Part shown: one piece after another, positions 61,515 through 64,000 of the stretch
Layout: each line of letters begins with the position of its first letter
Numbering within the stretch: the stretch's first letter is position 1
Assembly (NCBI RefSeq): GCF_037974265.1
Contig: NZ_CP150233.1
Span: forward strand, 6,572,001-6,636,000
Length of the DNA stretch: 64,000 nt
Direction: 5' to 3'
From: Paenibacillus sp. FSL R5-0623
Lineage (GTDB): Bacteria > Bacillota > Bacilli > Paenibacillales > Paenibacillaceae
The notes under the pieces: model-generated
Told to the model about the DNA's origin: nothing
Database searches by the model: none
Seen by the model: only the letters and a program-made list of their open reading frames with translations
Position numbers and translations under genes: made by a program

Positions 61515-62828
61515 TTATTTCGTGAGTTCTGCTCGTGCTTTTACCCACTTGTCGTTCAGATCTTTCATGATGTCGTCATACGATTCCTTGCGGTTCCCAA
61601 TACCTGCTTCGATAATGCGTTTCTTGAAGTCAGGCTGCCAGAGACCGATTTCGCCTTCGTTATCAATCTTGTCGACCAGACCTTCCTGACCTTCTTTGGC
61701 AGGTGTAAGCGTGGAGAATTTAACGTCTTTATATTGATCCAAAATTGGTGGCAATTCAGCATTCTTGTCTGCATCCATACCGCCGCCCTGTTCAACTGCA
61801 TAGTTCGATTTCGCCAGGAACCAGTCAATCCAGGCTTTGGCAGCAGGTTTGTTCTCACTGTTCACGTTCATGCCGATGTTATAGTCAGCGGAGAGCGGAA
61901 CCACAACCTCACTTGCATTGGTTGGGAAAGGTAAGAATCCAATATTGTCCGGTGTATCCGTCATACCTTGAATCTGTGTAATCGCCCAAGAGCCAAGTGC
62001 CATCGTAGCAATTTTGCCTTTGGCAAGATCAGCCTTGGAGCTTTCCCAGTCGGTTGTTGTTGGGTCTTTCTCGATTAGACCGTTCTTGGCTGCATCATAG
62101 AGCACTTTATATAGTTCATAGTGCGGCTGACCAGGCACAAAGTTCTCATCTGTATTCGGTTGGTCCACGTTAACGTAATCCACACTGCCTGCCACGGTTG
62201 GCAGATCCGATTCCCATTGGGTGAGAGCCCAGCCGGATGCATAGTTGGTGTAGAGTGGAACCGCATCTGTATTGTCTTTGACCAGTTGAAGCGCAGCCTG
62301 GAATTGCTCCGGTGTTTTGGGAATTTCCATAATGCCAGCGTCTTTGAAGACCTGTTTGTTATAAATGATTCCGGAGAACGTGATCACGGTAGGGATACCG
62401 TACACCTGACCATCCACCATGCGTTCTTCAATAGCGGTGTATTTGTCTTTCAATTCATCGTACGTGCCGAGCGGCTCGAAAAAGTCCGGGATATCTGCGA
62501 TCGGAACACTGGTCGGGATCATCAGTACATCACCATAATCCTTGGTGCTCATACGGATCTTCACTTGTCCTTCGTAGTCGGCCAGAGCCTGAAAGTTAAC
62601 TTTGACATCGGGATATTCCTTGTTGAATTCTGCTGCGTAGTCTTTGAACACGGTATCCACAATATCTGTCCGTTGTGTCAGAACAGTTATTTCACCTTTG
62701 ATATCTGCCGGATCTGTACTGATCTCCTCCCCTGCCTGTGAAGATCCACCTCCGGATGAACATGCAGCAAGTAGCGAAGTGATGAGCAGCATCGTCAGCA
62801 ACATCATCCAACCTTTGTTTTTTCTCAA
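61515..62828 (-). CDS. Oligosaccharide-binding lipoprotein (mannan locus)
   Basis: 437 residues from TTG 62828 (GAGGGG 9 bp upstream). Lipoprotein signal peptide (LLITSLLAACSSGG), then a family-1 solute-binding fold with GEITVLTQRTDIVDTVFKDYA, YGIPTVITFSGIIYNKQVF, LAKGKIATMALGSWAITQ and NVNSENKPAAKAWIDWFL. It delivers beta-mannoside-type oligosaccharides to the permeases, by context. It heads the operon 62828 to 57589 and is expressed from the promoter at 62883-62911. Confidence 0.9.
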   Translation of the reverse strand: MRKNKGWMMLLTMLLITSLLAACSSGGGSSQAGEEISTDPADIKGEITVLTQRTDIVDTVFKDYAAEFNKEYPDVKVNFQALADYEGQVKIRMSTKDYGDVLMIPTSVPIADIPDFFEPLGTYDELKDKYTAIEERMVDGQVYGIPTVITFSGIIYNKQVFKDAGIMEIPKTPEQFQAALQLVKDNTDAVPLYTNYASGWALTQWESDLPTVAGSVDYVNVDQPNTDENFVPGQPHYELYKVLYDAAKNGLIEKDPTTTDWESSKADLAKGKIATMALGSWAITQIQGMTDTPDNIGFLPFPTNASEVVVPLSADYNIGMNVNSENKPAAKAWIDWFLAKSNYAVEQGGGMDADKNAELPPILDQYKDVKFSTLTPAKEGQEGLVDKIDNEGEIGLWQPDFKKRIIEAGIGNRKESYDDIMKDLNDKWVKARAELTK

Positions 62829-62856
62829 TTGTTTCGGCCCCTCTCTTAAATAAATT

Positions 62857-62911
62857 AAGTTATCGTTAAGGTTACAAAATGAATTCTAGTATGGTAACGC
62901 TTACCTGTCAA
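62857..62911 (-). promoter_or_regulatory. Promoter and operators of the mannan operon
   Basis: Minus strand -35 TTGACA (62906-62911), 17-bp spacer, -10 TAGAAT (62883-62888). The spacer contains GGTAA-GCG-TTACC (62893-62905), a perfect dyad with cre-like features. Just downstream of the start lies AAGTTATCGTTAAG (62857-62870), shared with the divergent promoter. Confidence 0.8.
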
Positions 62912-62955
62912 TTAATTTATTTATAACTTTACAAGAAAAATTGCGAAGTAATTCG

Positions 62956-63007
62956 TTGACATCTGTTTTTCAGGGCACTAATATTGTTTAATAAAGTTAC
63001 CGTTAAC
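62956..63007 (+). promoter_or_regulatory. Promoter and operator of the 2-epimerase gene
   Basis: -35 TTGACA (62956-62961), 17-bp spacer, -10 TAATAT (62979-62984). AAGTTACCGTTAAC (62994-63007), matching the other operator at 12 of 14 positions, covers the start point. Confidence 0.78.
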
Positions 63008-63052
63008 TTAACGAAATCAGATTGATGTAACATTCTGAAGGAGCGCTCACTT

Positions 63053-64000
63053 ATGAATACAAAAACAACCGAACTTCAATCAGAAATTAAGGCGCATTGG
63101 GAAAAGCAAATTTTACCCTTCTGGTCCACCCTTCAAGATACAACCCACGGAGGATTCTACGGCTGGGTTGGTAATGATCTTCAGGTGAATCAACAGGCAC
63201 CCAAAGGCGGGATCGCCACAGCACGGCAACTCTGGTCTTTTGCAGCAGCGTATGGGGTTACTGGAAACGAAAGATGGCGCGAGCACGCTGAACATGCATA
63301 CCGTTTTCTCGCCGATCATGTGATGGATACCGAATATGGCGGCATGTACTGGATGGTAGATTACACAGGGGAAGCACTGGATACGAGCAAACATGTGTAT
63401 ACGCAATCATTCGGCGTGTATTCACTCAGCGAGTACTATCGCGCTACCGGGGATGCTTCTGCATTGGAACTTGCGAAAACGCTTTTCGCTCTAATCGAGG
63501 ACAAAGGTCTGGATGCCGAACTACCTGCGTACAAGGAACAATTTGATCGCACATGGAAGGAACAGCCCAATGAAATGCTGAGCGAAAATGGGGTTATTGC
63601 GGATTACACAATGAATACGCATATCCATGTGTTGGAGGCCTACACCACGCTCTATCGAGTATGGCCGGATCAACAAGTGAAGGCGGCGTTGGAACGCCTT
63701 CTCGGAATTTTGTATGAACGCGTGTATGACCAAGACACCAAGTTTCTCGGGGTATTTTTCAATAAACAGTGGGAATCCCTCATCGATCTGCGCTCGTTTG
63801 GACATGACATTGAAGCCAGCTGGCTGATCGACGAAACGTTAAAAGTGCTGGGGCTGGAACAACATCCGGAGTATGCGGCGATGGTAACAGATATTGCCTA
63901 TAACATCTCCAATGTAGCCGTGAATGCGGATGGTTCCCTGTTAAATGAACAAGAAGGTGAACATATCGATGAGAAGCGAATTTGGTGGGTTCAAGCTGAG
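63053..64000 (+). CDS. Cellobiose/mannobiose 2-epimerase (AGE family), cut by the window edge
   Basis: Starts at ATG 63053 (AAGGAG 9 bp upstream) and is open through the last base, 316 codons, so the C terminus is missing; the family is usually about 400 residues. AGE-type (alpha/alpha)6 barrel motifs are visible: THGGFYGWVGND, GGIATARQLWSFAAAYGV, YTQSFGVYSLSEYYRATGD, DYTMNTHIHVLEAYTTLYR and SFGHDIEASWLIDE with the conserved His. The enzyme epimerises the reducing sugar of beta-1,4 disaccharides; next to GH113 and GH130 genes it would turn mannobiose into mannosylglucose for phosphorolysis. Cytoplasmic. Confidence 0.88.
   Translation, partial: MNTKTTELQSEIKAHWEKQILPFWSTLQDTTHGGFYGWVGNDLQVNQQAPKGGIATARQLWSFAAAYGVTGNERWREHAEHAYRFLADHVMDTEYGGMYWMVDYTGEALDTSKHVYTQSFGVYSLSEYYRATGDASALELAKTLFALIEDKGLDAELPAYKEQFDRTWKEQPNEMLSENGVIADYTMNTHIHVLEAYTTLYRVWPDQQVKAALERLLGILYERVYDQDTKFLGVFFNKQWESLIDLRSFGHDIEASWLIDETLKVLGLEQHPEYAAMVTDIAYNISNVAVNADGSLLNEQEGEHIDEKRIWWVQAE

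Overview
The window looks like a stretch of a Paenibacillus chromosome (Firmicutes). The grounds are moderate GC, strong AGGAGG-type ribosome binding sites with frequent GTG/TTG starts, S-layer homology (SLH) surface proteins, YesM/YesN-type two-component systems beside carbohydrate ABC importers that lack their own ATPase, and CcpA-like cre sites. No rRNA, tRNA, prophage, insertion sequence or CRISPR array was seen.

Layout. 0-9.3 kb: two paralogous secreted-looking beta-rich proteins, an MFS exporter with a winged-helix/TPR-like regulator, a three-gene ABC importer of the ABC_sub_bind (TrpXYZ-like) type, a dispersed-motif intergenic element, and a TrhO tRNA hydroxylase plus SufR-like regulator pair. 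9.3-20 kb: a 1001-residue mosaic SLH surface protein (three tail-collar modules, two InlB-type repeats), an OmpR-type response regulator/kinase/lipoprotein operon, a doubly broken Rpn-family nuclease gene, an AraC regulator and a MATE exporter. 20-29.5 kb: two complete solute-binding protein plus permease sets flanking one YesM/YesN system, with cre-like sites and an inserted 153-bp palindromic element. 29.5-42.9 kb: LspA, a haem-degrading-domain protein, a HAAS/PadR pair with a clear operator, a nucleoside hydrolase, a yjfLMC-like envelope cluster (DUF350, GSP-synthase-like ligase, lipoprotein, unknown), an ABC-F ATPase preceded by an untracked 53-codon leader ORF and a transcription attenuator, a glycosyltransferase/kinase pair, and a TetR regulator that shares an operator with a quinone-reductase-like gene.

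42.9-52 kb is the most accessory part: a large Big_2 secreted protein and an SLH protein, then several broken or odd-start small genes, then a lipase with a C-terminal helical domain followed by a WXG100-like protein and faced by a family of small lipoproteins. This resembles a type VII secretion lipase effector with helper and immunity lipoproteins (TslA/TlaA/TilA-like). 52-57.4 kb: a NikABCDE-like metal or opine-metallophore importer under a near-consensus Fur box. 57.5-64 kb: a beta-mannan oligosaccharide locus (GH113, GH130, ABC importer and a divergent cellobiose/mannobiose 2-epimerase running off the right edge) with two textbook promoters and shared operator-like dyads.

Together the genes describe a soil or plant-associated saprophyte that senses and imports oligosaccharides, decorates its surface with SLH proteins, scavenges metals and probably competes with neighbours. 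Gene order, motifs and frames were read from the sequence. Family names rest on recognition of motifs, and no database search was made.
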